DNA of 51,797 nucleotides, from NCBI GenBank assembly GCA_949035555.1, contig CAROLD010000012.1:1-51797 (forward strand). The letters are read 5' to 3'. Source of the DNA: an uncultured bacterium. Lineage in GTDB: Bacteria; Cyanobacteriota; Vampirovibrionia; Gastranaerophilales; Gastranaerophilaceae. A program made the position numbers and the translations under genes. Shown here in pieces: positions 16,938-24,096 of this stretch. Under the pieces are notes generated by a model. The model was not told where the DNA came from. It saw only the letters and a program-made list of their open reading frames with translations, and searched no databases. Numbering within the stretch: position 1 is the first letter of the stretch; every line of letters starts with the position of its first letter.

Positions 16938-18101
16938 TTACTTATTAAAAGCTTCAAAAAAGCTATTCAATAATTCCTGCCCTTTTAGCATAGTTTTGTA
17001 ATCTACGTATTCCCTTGCCGAATGCATATTACAAACAGTAGCAAGACCGATTAAATATGGTGAAAAATTTTCACCCTTTGCATTACATTTGTTTGCATAA
17101 ATATGAGTTTCTGCACCTGCATGGAAAGACGAAATTTCAGGTTCTACACCTGCTTTTTTAGCCGCAGTTTCAAATAAAATCGGAAGATATTCATCTTCAT
17201 TTTTCTCAAACATTGGCATTTTTTCAGTAAATGTAATTTCAGCAGCCGCAGTTCCTTTATATCTTTCATTAAAATCACTGACAATTTCGCTCATCATATG
17301 TATTAGTTCATTTTCTTTATCTTTTCTTGAACTTCTAATAGAATATGTTGCTCTACCTTCAGTATTTATAACATTTGTAACATTCAAATCTCCTGCTGAA
17401 ATTCCGCCCAAATTGCACGAAGTAACAACTTTGCCGTCTTCGCTGTAGAATACACCCTGCGGCATTTCTGAAACTAAATCAGCAATAAGTTTTGCGGCAT
17501 TTTCTCGCGTGGTATCACCTATATCATTTCCGGAGTGTCCGCCTTTTGGCGCACTAAGTTTCAAATCAACCATAACATAGCTTGCTCCGGATACCAGGCA
17601 TTGTCCTAACGCGTCACTATCTAAAACAAGCACATATTTTGAATTAATTCTCGAAAAATCCGTATTCTTTATACCTGTCATAGAATTTTCTTCATCACGG
17701 GTAAAGTGAATTTCAAGCCCGCCATGCTTCAAATCAGCACGTTTACTAAGCGCCTTTGCAAAATACAATGCATTTGCTACACCAGCTTTGTCGTCTGCAC
17801 CAAGGGTTCTGCCTTGTGCCTTGATTAAATCTCCGTCAAGGAAAGGAATTACAGGAGAATTATCTCCTATAACATCTAAATGTGCAGACAGCAAAACAGA
17901 CTCTTTTGTACTGTCAGTAGGAGGAACCGTGATATATATATTCTTATAATCATCAAGTTCATATTGCAAACTGTTTTCTGCACAATATTTACAAACCCAT
18001 TCGATTACAGCTTCTTCTTGCAGCGATGGAGATGGGATTTCTGCCAGACAACAAAATAAATCTATAAGCTCATTTTCTTTTCTTAAATTCTTTAATTCCA
18101 T
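16938..18101 (-). CDS. M20 family di/tripeptidase (PepT-like)
   Basis: 387 residues from the ATG at 18101, chosen because GGAG lies about 12 bases upstream; an earlier in-frame ATG at 18143 has no ribosome-binding site. Zinc ligands of the co-catalytic M20 site are visible: SAHLDVI (His), RTLGADDKAG (bridging Asp), HFTRDEENSMTG (catalytic Glu pair) and a late His in VCNMHSAREYV. GGHSGNDIG marks the dimerisation lid domain. The layout matches tripeptidase T and related aminotripeptidases that degrade short peptides in the cytoplasm. It is a single-gene unit on the minus strand, convergent with the glucanotransferase gene. Substrate preference cannot be read from sequence. Confidence 0.85.
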   Translation of the reverse strand: MELKNLRKENELIDLFCCLAEIPSPSLQEEAVIEWVCKYCAENSLQYELDDYKNIYITVPPTDSTKESVLLSAHLDVIGDNSPVIPFLDGDLIKAQGRTLGADDKAGVANALYFAKALSKRADLKHGGLEIHFTRDEENSMTGIKNTDFSRINSKYVLVLDSDALGQCLVSGASYVMVDLKLSAPKGGHSGNDIGDTTRENAAKLIADLVSEMPQGVFYSEDGKVVTSCNLGGISAGDLNVTNVINTEGRATYSIRSSRKDKENELIHMMSEIVSDFNERYKGTAAAEITFTEKMPMFEKNEDEYLPILFETAAKKAGVEPEISSFHAGAETHIYANKCNAKGENFSPYLIGLATVCNMHSAREYVDYKTMLKGQELLNSFFEAFNK

Positions 18102-18228
18102 TATTTTTTTCTCCGATTTTCTCTCTATTTCATCATAGCACATTATTATATTATGTAAAAATTAATCTTGAGGTCATTTGAAAAACATGTTATAATAAGA
18201 TTAAGAATTAACGAGGAATAGTTTTATT

Positions 18229-18948
18229 ATGATAAAAAAGAGTTTTGGTTTCACTCTTGGTGAAATTTTAATTGCATTGGCTGTAATCGGGGTTGTTGCA
18301 GTGCTTGTTATGCCATCCTTAGTCCTTGGCCAGAAAGCCGCAAAAGCGCAGGCACAGTTTAATACTGCATATTCACTAATGGCGAAAGCAATAACAGATA
18401 TGGATGCAGATGATGTATCTATTGACCCTGATAAATATCCTACAAAAACTTTTTATCCTGAGTTTAAAAAATATAACAAAATGTCACAAGACTGCGGTGG
18501 AACAAGCTCTGCGGCTAACACCAGTGTATGTCCGAGAAATGGAGCTTCTTATAAAGCTTTAGTTTCAGGGAATGCTAATACTGATATTTTGGATGATGGC
18601 GGTTTTGTTTTAACAAACGGTATGATGGTTGGTATTGAAAACTGTAAAGGCTGTACTTACGGCTCAGATCATAATATATGGCTGGTTGTTGATATTAACG
18701 GATACAATAATAATCCAAACATCGTTGGTTATGACTTATTTATGTTTCAGGTCACTAAAGATGGGCTTTATCCTGTAGGCGCTCCTGAAACCGATAAAAA
18801 ATTCAGTGAACATCCTGAAAAATATTGCTGTATTCAATCAGTTAATCCGGGATGTTCAGTTGGGCAAACAAATATGAACGGTTTTTCTTGTGCATACTTT
18901 GCTGCAACAGATGAAGATTATTTCAAAAAATTATATAAAGGACACTAG
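18229..18948 (+). CDS. Type IV prepilin-like protein with canonical cleavage/methylation motif
   Basis: 239 residues. The N-terminus MIKKSFG|FTLGEILIALAVIGVVAVLV is a textbook class III leader: a short basic peptide, Gly at -1, Phe at +1, Glu at +5 and a 20-residue hydrophobic helix. Prepilin peptidase would cut after Gly7. The mature globular part has several Cys (two in the C-x-x-C of NCKGCT) and a VVDINGYNNNPNIVGYDLFMFQV stretch, shared in pattern with the pilin-like gene at 1204-1962. Pilins and pseudopilins assemble through the PilB/PilC/PilQ-type machinery encoded at 31-37 kb. The gene stands alone, with GAGGAA upstream and a strong terminator downstream. Whether it is a major or minor pilin, or a pseudopilin, is not determined. 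Confidence 0.85.
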   Translation: MIKKSFGFTLGEILIALAVIGVVAVLVMPSLVLGQKAAKAQAQFNTAYSLMAKAITDMDADDVSIDPDKYPTKTFYPEFKKYNKMSQDCGGTSSAANTSVCPRNGASYKALVSGNANTDILDDGGFVLTNGMMVGIENCKGCTYGSDHNIWLVVDINGYNNNPNIVGYDLFMFQVTKDGLYPVGAPETDKKFSEHPEKYCCIQSVNPGCSVGQTNMNGFSCAYFAATDEDYFKKLYKGH

Positions 18949-18984
18949 TAGGGACATAAAATGCGGAATGACGCGACATCATAA

Positions 18985-19019
18985 AAAGGAGCGGGTTATC
19001 AAAGATAACCCGCTCCTTT
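18985..19019. terminator. Bidirectional terminator between prepilin and rplT genes
   Basis: 16-base arms 18985-19000 and 19004-19019 pair perfectly with an AAA loop, between convergent genes. Confidence 0.85.
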
Positions 19020-19035
19020 AATTTTGTAATCAAAA

Positions 19036-19380
19036 CTATTTAGAAATAGTTTCAAAAATTACGTTAAACGCTTCCGGATCTCTAACTGCTAAGTCAGCAA
19101 GCATTTTTCTATTCACAACGATGTTAGCTTTTTTACAAGCGTTAACAAATCTTGAATAGCTCATACCGCGTTCTCTAACAGCCACATTGATTCTTACAAT
19201 CCATAATCTTCTCATATTACGTTTTGTAGTACGTCTGTCTCTGTAAGCGTATTTTAAGGCTTTCATTACAGCGATATTAGCAACTTTAAAAATTCTGCTT
19301 CTAGCACCGATAAAACCTTTAGCAAGTTTTAATATTTTCTTGTGTCTTTTAACACCAGCGTTACCACGTTTAATTCTCAT
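19036..19380 (-). CDS. rplT: 50S ribosomal protein L20
   Basis: 114 residues, standard for L20. The basic N-terminal extension (MRIKRGNAGVKRHKKILKLA) that threads into 23S rRNA and the KYAYRDRRTTKRNMRRLWI motif are intact. It is essential for early 50S assembly. It starts 11 bases after rpmI on the minus strand, so the two form an operon. In many bacteria L20 represses its own operon by binding a leader structure. The leader upstream of rpmI is only about 70 bases and holds a short AGGC/GCCT hairpin, so such control is possible but unproven. The usual infC gene is absent upstream. Confidence 0.97.
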   Translation of the reverse strand: MRIKRGNAGVKRHKKILKLAKGFIGARSRIFKVANIAVMKALKYAYRDRRTTKRNMRRLWIVRINVAVRERGMSYSRFVNACKKANIVVNRKMLADLAVRDPEAFNVIFETISK

Positions 19381-19391
19381 TTTCTATGCTC

Positions 19392-19601
19392 CTATCTTGA
19401 ATACTTCTTGTATGGTAACTCTTTAGATACCAGTGCTACATGTGACTCAGAAACTTCAACCATCTTGAAAATTCTGCGTTTTCTTGAAGATGATTTGTGT
19501 TGGAGCAAGTGGCCTATACCTGCTTGTCTTTTCATAATTTTACCAGTTGCAGTTACTTTGTAACGTTTTGCAGCTGATCTGTGTGTTTTTAATTTTGGCA
19601 T
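19392..19601 (-). CDS. rpmI: 50S ribosomal protein L35
   Basis: 69 residues with the L35 signature MPKLKTHRSAAKRYKVTATGKI at the N-terminus and HLLQHKSSSRKRR in the middle. It is a small basic protein of the large subunit. A strong AAAAAAAGGAGAAGAA ribosome-binding stretch precedes the ATG. It is first in a two-gene operon with rplT, behind a clear promoter at 19681-19709. In most bacteria infC precedes rpmI. Here the next gene upstream is adhE, ended by its own terminator, so infC must be elsewhere. Confidence 0.97.
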   Translation of the reverse strand: MPKLKTHRSAAKRYKVTATGKIMKRQAGIGHLLQHKSSSRKRRIFKMVEVSESHVALVSKELPYKKYSR

Positions 19602-19680
19602 TTTCTTCTCCTTTTTTTAATTTAAAGTAGTGACTAAAAAATTACAGGCATACCAAAGCCTATAACTTTCGGCTGATTTT

Positions 19681-19709
19681 ATTATAGTATGCAGAAAATT
19701 AAAATGCAA
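19681..19709 (-). promoter_or_regulatory. Sigma-70-type promoter of the rpmI-rplT operon
   Basis: On the minus strand, TTGCAT (19704-19709), a 17-base spacer and a perfect TATAAT (19681-19686) lie about 80 bases before rpmI. The short leader contains an AGGC...GCCT hairpin followed by a T run (about 19635-19660), a possible attenuator. Confidence 0.8.
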
Positions 19710-19781
19710 GCAGGAGTGCGATCAGGGGTAATATTTCTTAAAATCACAAGCTACCTTGAAGCATGTGCAAACTATTATTAC

Positions 19782-19817
19782 AACAAAGGGCGGACTGAAA
19801 TCAGTCCGCCCTTTGTT
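19782..19817 (-). terminator. Terminator of adhE
   Basis: 17-base arms 19782-19798 and 19801-19817 pair perfectly just after the adhE stop codon. The arms end in A/T-rich sequence. Confidence 0.85.
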
Positions 19818-19831
19818 AAAAGTTTATTCAA

Positions 19832-22510
19832 CTATTTATTTACAGAGTAATAATCCCTTACAACACCTTCAAATGCATCGATATAAATTTGTTTCATATC
19901 TGACATTATCGGATAAACAGGGTTAGCACCTGTACATTGATCGTCGAATGCTAATTCAACCATTTCATCTAACTTAGCGTAGAATTGTTCTTCTGTTACA
20001 CCGAAGTCTTTGATTGAATTTGGAAGATTGATAGATTTCATTAATTTATCAATTGCTTCAAGTAACAATTCGACTTTTTCGTCGTCATTTTTACCGCCCA
20101 AACCTAATTCATCAGCGATTTGACCATATTTAGCCTTTGCGTTAGGGAATTTGTATTGAGGGAATGTTGCTTGTTTTTTAGGAGCTTCAACAGCGTTGTA
20201 TTTGATAACCTGCCTGATTAACAATGCGTTAGCAACACCGTGAGGAACATTAAACATAGCACCTAATTTGTGAGCCATAGAGTGGCACAATCCTAAGAAT
20301 GAGTTAGCAAATGCCATACCTGCAATAGTTGCGGCATAGTGCATTTTTTCTCTTGCGATAGGATCGTTAGCACCTTCTGACCAAGATCTTTCTAAGTATC
20401 TGAATACTAATTTAGTTGCTTCTAAAGCGTTTGAATTTGTAAAGTTTGTAGCCATACAAGAAACATATGCTTCAATTGCGTGAACTAATGCGTCAATACC
20501 TGATGCTGCTGTTAAGCCTTTTGGCATACCGTCAACAAAGTTAGGGTCAACAATTGCCATATTTGGAGTTAAAGCATAATCAGCGATTGCGTATTTAACG
20601 TGAGTTTCATCGTCTGTAATAATTGCAAACGGTGTAACTTCAGAACCTGTACCTGAAGTTGTTGGAATAGCAACCATAGTTGCTTTTTTACCCAAATCAG
20701 GAATACGACAAATTCTTTTTCTAATATCCATAAATCTCATTGCGATATCTTCAAAGTTTGTATCAGGTTGTTCATATAATAACCACATAATTTTTGCTGC
20801 GTCCATTGGAGAACCGCCACCTAATGAAATGATTACATCAGGTTCATATGGCCTGATAATTTCCATAGCCTGATTGATTGTTGAAAGGGTTGGATCAGGT
20901 TTTACATCAAAGAAGATTTGGTGATCAATACCGATTTCATCCAATACGTTAACGATTGCATCAACAGCTCCTGAGTTGAATAAGAATCTGTCAGTTACAA
21001 TAAATGCACGTTTTTTACCTTCAAGTTCACGAAGAGCAAGGTCAATAGCACCTCTTTTGAAGTAAACTTTTGGCGGAACTTTAAACCATAACATGTTTTC
21101 TCTCCTTTCAGCAACTGTTTTGTAGTTCAATAAGTGTTCAACACCTACGTTACCTGAAACAGCGTTGCCGCCCCAAGAACCGCAGCCAAGTGTTAATGAT
21201 GGTTCTAACTTGAAGTTGTATAAGTCACCGATACCGCCTTGAGATGATGGTGAGTTGATTAAAACTCTGCAAGAAGGCATCTTTTTAGCGTAAGTATCAA
21301 TTCTTTCGCTGTGACGAGCATCTGTGTAAAGAACTGAAGTGTGGCCTGCACCGCCTTTTGAAACAAGTTCATAAGCCATTTCTGATGCTTCTTCAAAATC
21401 TTTTGCTCTATACATAGAAAGGATTGGAGAAAGTTTTTCTCTTGAGAACGGATCTTCCCAATCAACAACAGGTCTTTCAGCTAAAAGAACTTTAGCATTT
21501 TCAGGAACTTCAAATCCTGAAAGTTCCGCAATTCTGTGAGCTGTTTGACCAACGATGTCAGGATGAGCAGTACCGCGTTTAGGGTCGATAAACGGAAGAT
21601 CAATCATTTTCTTCTGTTCAGCTTCATTTACAAGGTATGCACCTCTGTATTCAAATTCTTTTTTAACTTCTTCATATACACTGTCAACTACGATAACTGA
21701 TTGTTCTGATGCACAAATCATACCATTATCAAAAGTTTTTGACATAAGGATTGAAGAAACAGCCATTTTAATATCAGCAGTTTCGTCAATTACAGCTGAA
21801 GTGTTACCCGGGCCAACACCTAAAGCAGGGTTGCCTGATGAGTATGCGGCTTTAACCATACCAGGACCGCCTGTTGCTAAAATACAATCAATGTGAGGGT
21901 GATGCATCAATTGGCTTGATAAATCAATTGAAGGAACATCAATCCATCCAATAATATCTTCAGGTGCACCGGCTTTTACTGCGGCTTCCAAAACTAATTT
22001 TGCAGCTGCAATTGTACATTCTTTTGCTCTAGGGTGTGGTGAGAAGATAATTGCGTTTCTGGTTTTCAAAGCAATCAGGGATTTAAAGATTGCAGTTGAA
22101 GTAGGGTTAGTTGTAGGAATAATACCTGCTAAAACACCAAGAGGTTCTGCAACGATTTTTGTTCCGTTTGCTTTGTCTTCTTTAATAATTCCGCAAGTTT
22201 TTGCATTTTTGTGTTTGTTGTAAATGTATTCTGATGCAAAGTGGTTTTTGATAATTTTATCTTCTAAAATACCCATGCCTGTTTCAGTAACAGCCATTCT
22301 TGCAAGAGGAATACGGGCTTTATCAGCAGCTGTAGCAGCAGCTTTAAAAATTTTGTCAACTTGTTCTTGTGAAAAAGTTGCATAAAGTTTTTGAGCTTTT
22401 CTTACTCTTTCGATTAAAAGCTCTAATTGTTCAGCGTTGTCAACAAGAGTCGGCTCTGTGTTTAAAGCCTTTTCTAAGTTTTCAACTGTTTTTTTGCTTT
22501 TTGTTGCCAT
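19832..22510 (-). CDS. adhE: Bifunctional acetaldehyde-CoA/alcohol dehydrogenase
   Basis: 892 residues from the ATG at 22510, chosen over an upstream ATG at 22537 because AAAAAGGAGACAATT directly precedes it. The N-terminal half is an acylating aldehyde dehydrogenase with GIIPTTNPTSTAIFK, LGVGPGNTSAV and the catalytic Cys in NGMICASEQS (about residue 264). The C-terminal half is an iron-dependent alcohol dehydrogenase with VISLGGGSPMDAAK (NAD binding), TTSGTGSEVTPFA and iron-ligand motifs HAIEAYVS, CHSMAHKLG and PHGVANALL. It converts acetyl-CoA to ethanol with two NADH and is the hallmark of mixed fermentation. The enzyme usually forms filaments (spirosomes). It is a single-gene unit on the minus strand. 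Confidence 0.97.
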   Translation of the reverse strand: MATKSKKTVENLEKALNTEPTLVDNAEQLELLIERVRKAQKLYATFSQEQVDKIFKAAATAADKARIPLARMAVTETGMGILEDKIIKNHFASEYIYNKHKNAKTCGIIKEDKANGTKIVAEPLGVLAGIIPTTNPTSTAIFKSLIALKTRNAIIFSPHPRAKECTIAAAKLVLEAAVKAGAPEDIIGWIDVPSIDLSSQLMHHPHIDCILATGGPGMVKAAYSSGNPALGVGPGNTSAVIDETADIKMAVSSILMSKTFDNGMICASEQSVIVVDSVYEEVKKEFEYRGAYLVNEAEQKKMIDLPFIDPKRGTAHPDIVGQTAHRIAELSGFEVPENAKVLLAERPVVDWEDPFSREKLSPILSMYRAKDFEEASEMAYELVSKGGAGHTSVLYTDARHSERIDTYAKKMPSCRVLINSPSSQGGIGDLYNFKLEPSLTLGCGSWGGNAVSGNVGVEHLLNYKTVAERRENMLWFKVPPKVYFKRGAIDLALRELEGKKRAFIVTDRFLFNSGAVDAIVNVLDEIGIDHQIFFDVKPDPTLSTINQAMEIIRPYEPDVIISLGGGSPMDAAKIMWLLYEQPDTNFEDIAMRFMDIRKRICRIPDLGKKATMVAIPTTSGTGSEVTPFAIITDDETHVKYAIADYALTPNMAIVDPNFVDGMPKGLTAASGIDALVHAIEAYVSCMATNFTNSNALEATKLVFRYLERSWSEGANDPIAREKMHYAATIAGMAFANSFLGLCHSMAHKLGAMFNVPHGVANALLIRQVIKYNAVEAPKKQATFPQYKFPNAKAKYGQIADELGLGGKNDDEKVELLLEAIDKLMKSINLPNSIKDFGVTEEQFYAKLDEMVELAFDDQCTGANPVYPIMSDMKQIYIDAFEGVVRDYYSVNK

Positions 22511-22537
22511 AATTGTCTCCTTTTTATAACACAGCAT

Positions 22538-23072
22538 TCTATATTATTTAATATTAATGTGCATCTAGTTAATTTGTGATTTTTATCACAATTACATTTT
22601 ACAGCAAAGTCATGTGGAAATCAAGTGTAAATTTTACAATCTTTATATTTTCTTTATTTTATTTGATAACCCCGATTCTGCAAGGACATGCCATCGCAAT
22701 AAACATGACCGCTCACACTTGCTCCAAGACTCAACATCTTGTCGACGCGTGTTCGTCTCTCACTTCATTCCTGCCTCCGCTCGGGCTAAAAAAAAAAGAG
22801 GGCTTTCGCCCTCATTGGAATTAAGAATAGCTGGAAGTATGAAAAAGATTAATTATAGTAAACCCTGAAATAAAACATTCAACAATTACCCTCCTCGGCT
22901 ATATATACTAGACACTCAGGTTATAATTAATAATTTTTCTACAGACCTTTGGAGAATTTTTTACTAAGTAAATAGTACTAAAACGCAACAATAAGTGCAT
23001 TTTTTACACTTTATGCCATAACGCGCATTATTCCAGTATTTCAGAACTCTTTACAAAACTTCACAATAAGGG
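22538..23072. other. Long intergenic region with a GC-richer islet
   Basis: I find no credible gene here. The stretch 22670-22787 is clearly richer in G+C than its surroundings and, on the minus strand, is made of purine-rich low-complexity repeats (such as GAGCGGAGGCAGGAATGAAG). A minus-strand terminator (22788-22813) lies beside it. The rest (22820-23070) is AT-rich and contains an ATTACCCTCCTCGG stretch at 22887-22900. Confidence 0.6.
22788..22813 (-). terminator. Minus-strand rho-independent terminator with no gene upstream
   Basis: GAGGGC-GAAA-GCCCTC (22798-22813 on the minus strand, stable GAAA tetraloop) is followed by ten T residues. The sequence upstream on the minus strand (22814-23150) has no ORF of note, so this may end an unannotated small RNA. 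Confidence 0.75.
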
Positions 23073-23101
23073 TTGACAAATAAAACTTTATAGTTTATAG
23101 T
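23073..23101 (+). promoter_or_regulatory. Strong promoter of the 97-residue FxG protein gene
   Basis: The consensus -35 TTGACA (23073-23078), a 17-base spacer and the -10 TATAGT (23096-23101) make this the best sigma-70 match in the window. Confidence 0.85.
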
Positions 23102-23103
23102 GA

Positions 23104-23134
23104 AAGTGTTAAATGAAGTGTTAAATGAACACTT
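23104..23134 (+). promoter_or_regulatory. Operator-like tandem/inverted repeat at the transcription start
   Basis: A perfect 12-base direct repeat AAGTGTTAAATG (23104-23115 and 23116-23127) is followed at once by AACACTT. The second copy therefore also forms an inverted repeat, AAGTGTT-AAATG-AACACTT. Its position over +1 suggests a repressor site or a 5'UTR structure. Confidence 0.6.
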
Positions 23135-23155
23135 AATAACAAAGGAGGACACGAG

Positions 23156-23449
23156 ATGTTAACTATAAATCCTGTAAACTTTAATAATAAAAAATATATT
23201 TCTTTTAAAGAAGGAAACCTTAATAACATTAATTCAAAAGTTGGTTTGATGTCACTTGATAAAAATCCAAGCGCTAAAATCAATTTTGAAAAAGATATGT
23301 ACATCACTCAGAAAGCTGACTCTGTACAATCTAACCCGTTAAAAGCTATAGGCTACAATATTGTAAAGGCTTATAATATATTAGTTACCCCAAGAAGACA
23401 CGAAGCTCACACCGAATCTAAATATATCCACATCCCTTATATGGCATAG
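23156..23449 (+). CDS. Small unknown protein with FxG-type N-terminus
   Basis: 97 residues. The N-terminus is Asn-rich and contains NNKKYISFKEGN, which resembles the S/N-F-x-G/R leaders of the genes at 3308, 4051 and 14903. The rest is polar and basic (VTPRRHEAHTESKYIH at the end), with no membrane helix, Cys or catalytic motif. AAAGGAGG precedes the ATG with ideal spacing, and the promoter is near consensus, so it is probably highly expressed under the control of the 12-base repeat operator. I do not recognise the family. Strong expression signals combined with a tiny unknown product make this a good candidate for a lineage-specific factor. Confidence 0.7.
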   Translation: MLTINPVNFNNKKYISFKEGNLNNINSKVGLMSLDKNPSAKINFEKDMYITQKADSVQSNPLKAIGYNIVKAYNILVTPRRHEAHTESKYIHIPYMA

Positions 23450-23543
23450 TGGATTTCACCAGAAAGATAGACTTAACTCTTTCATTTACCCCGAAAACTT
23501 AACAGAAGCAATTACCCCGATTACGGAGGTTGTTTTTAAAAAT

Positions 23544-23584
23544 ATAATATATCCTTTCTTTATAATAAAGAAAGGATATATTAT
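23544..23584 (+). promoter_or_regulatory. Perfect 19-bp hairpin enclosing the rhodanese ribosome-binding site
   Basis: Arms 23544-23562 and 23566-23584 are perfectly complementary with a 3-base loop and end one base before the ATG at 23586. The Shine-Dalgarno-like AAAGG (23571-23575) lies inside the 3' arm, so translation should be blocked unless the stem opens. No T run follows. As DNA it is also a long palindrome and could bind a protein dimer. Confidence 0.65.
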
Positions 23585-23585
23585 T

Positions 23586-23969
23586 ATGAACGAAAAAATT
23601 AAAGAATTACGCAACGACAGCGTTTCAGCAAGAAACTATTTTTTAAGACGTCTGGCATATACCCTCGGACCTGTTGAATTGAAAAATTTTATGGAAAAAG
23701 GCGGGGTTAAAGTTGTTGATGTCAGACTTGAAGCAGATTATAATATCGGACACATCCCAGGTGCAATCTCTATACCAAAGGATGAACTATCAAATAATCT
23801 TGATAAATTATCAAAAGATGAGATAACGATAATATACTGCTATAATCAGCAATGTCATCTTGGAGATAATGCCTGCCTGATTTTAACAGATTACGACTTT
23901 CCTGTTATGCTAATGGAAGGCGGGTTTGATGTCTGGGTCAATGATTTTAAATTTGAAGTGGAACAATAA
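23586..23969 (+). CDS. Rhodanese-like domain protein
   Basis: 127 residues, one rhodanese module with a short helical N-terminal extension (about 25 residues). VKVVDVRLEADYNIGHIPGAISIP (about residues 41-64) is the typical CH2A region, and the active loop is YCYNQQCHLGDNAC. The persulfide Cys should be C85. C90 lies in the position where most rhodaneses have R/K in the C-x-x-G-x-R loop, and C97 follows. The altered, Cys-rich loop suggests sulfur relay or a redox role rather than classical thiosulfate transfer (inference). Its start region is enclosed in a perfect hairpin. A terminator follows. Confidence 0.85.
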   Translation: MNEKIKELRNDSVSARNYFLRRLAYTLGPVELKNFMEKGGVKVVDVRLEADYNIGHIPGAISIPKDELSNNLDKLSKDEITIIYCYNQQCHLGDNACLILTDYDFPVMLMEGGFDVWVNDFKFEVEQ

Positions 23970-23977
23970 AACCATTT

Positions 23978-24004
23978 AAGCCCTGATATAATCAGGGCTT
24001 TTAA
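23978..24004 (+). terminator. Terminator after the rhodanese gene
   Basis: AAGCCCTGAT (23978-23987) pairs with ATCAGGGCTT (23991-24000) and is followed by a short T run. Confidence 0.8.
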
Positions 24005-24096
24005 CCGTTATGCTTTGTTAAATTTGACTTTCGGGCAAGTTTGTAATATTCTTAACATATGTTGTAATTTTTAAGGTTGCAATTTTGGTATTTATT

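Noticed and set aside
24085..24096. TTG start for the secreted TPR protein
   Set aside because: It adds four residues before a canonical MKKK signal peptide; the ATG at 24097 is the natural start.
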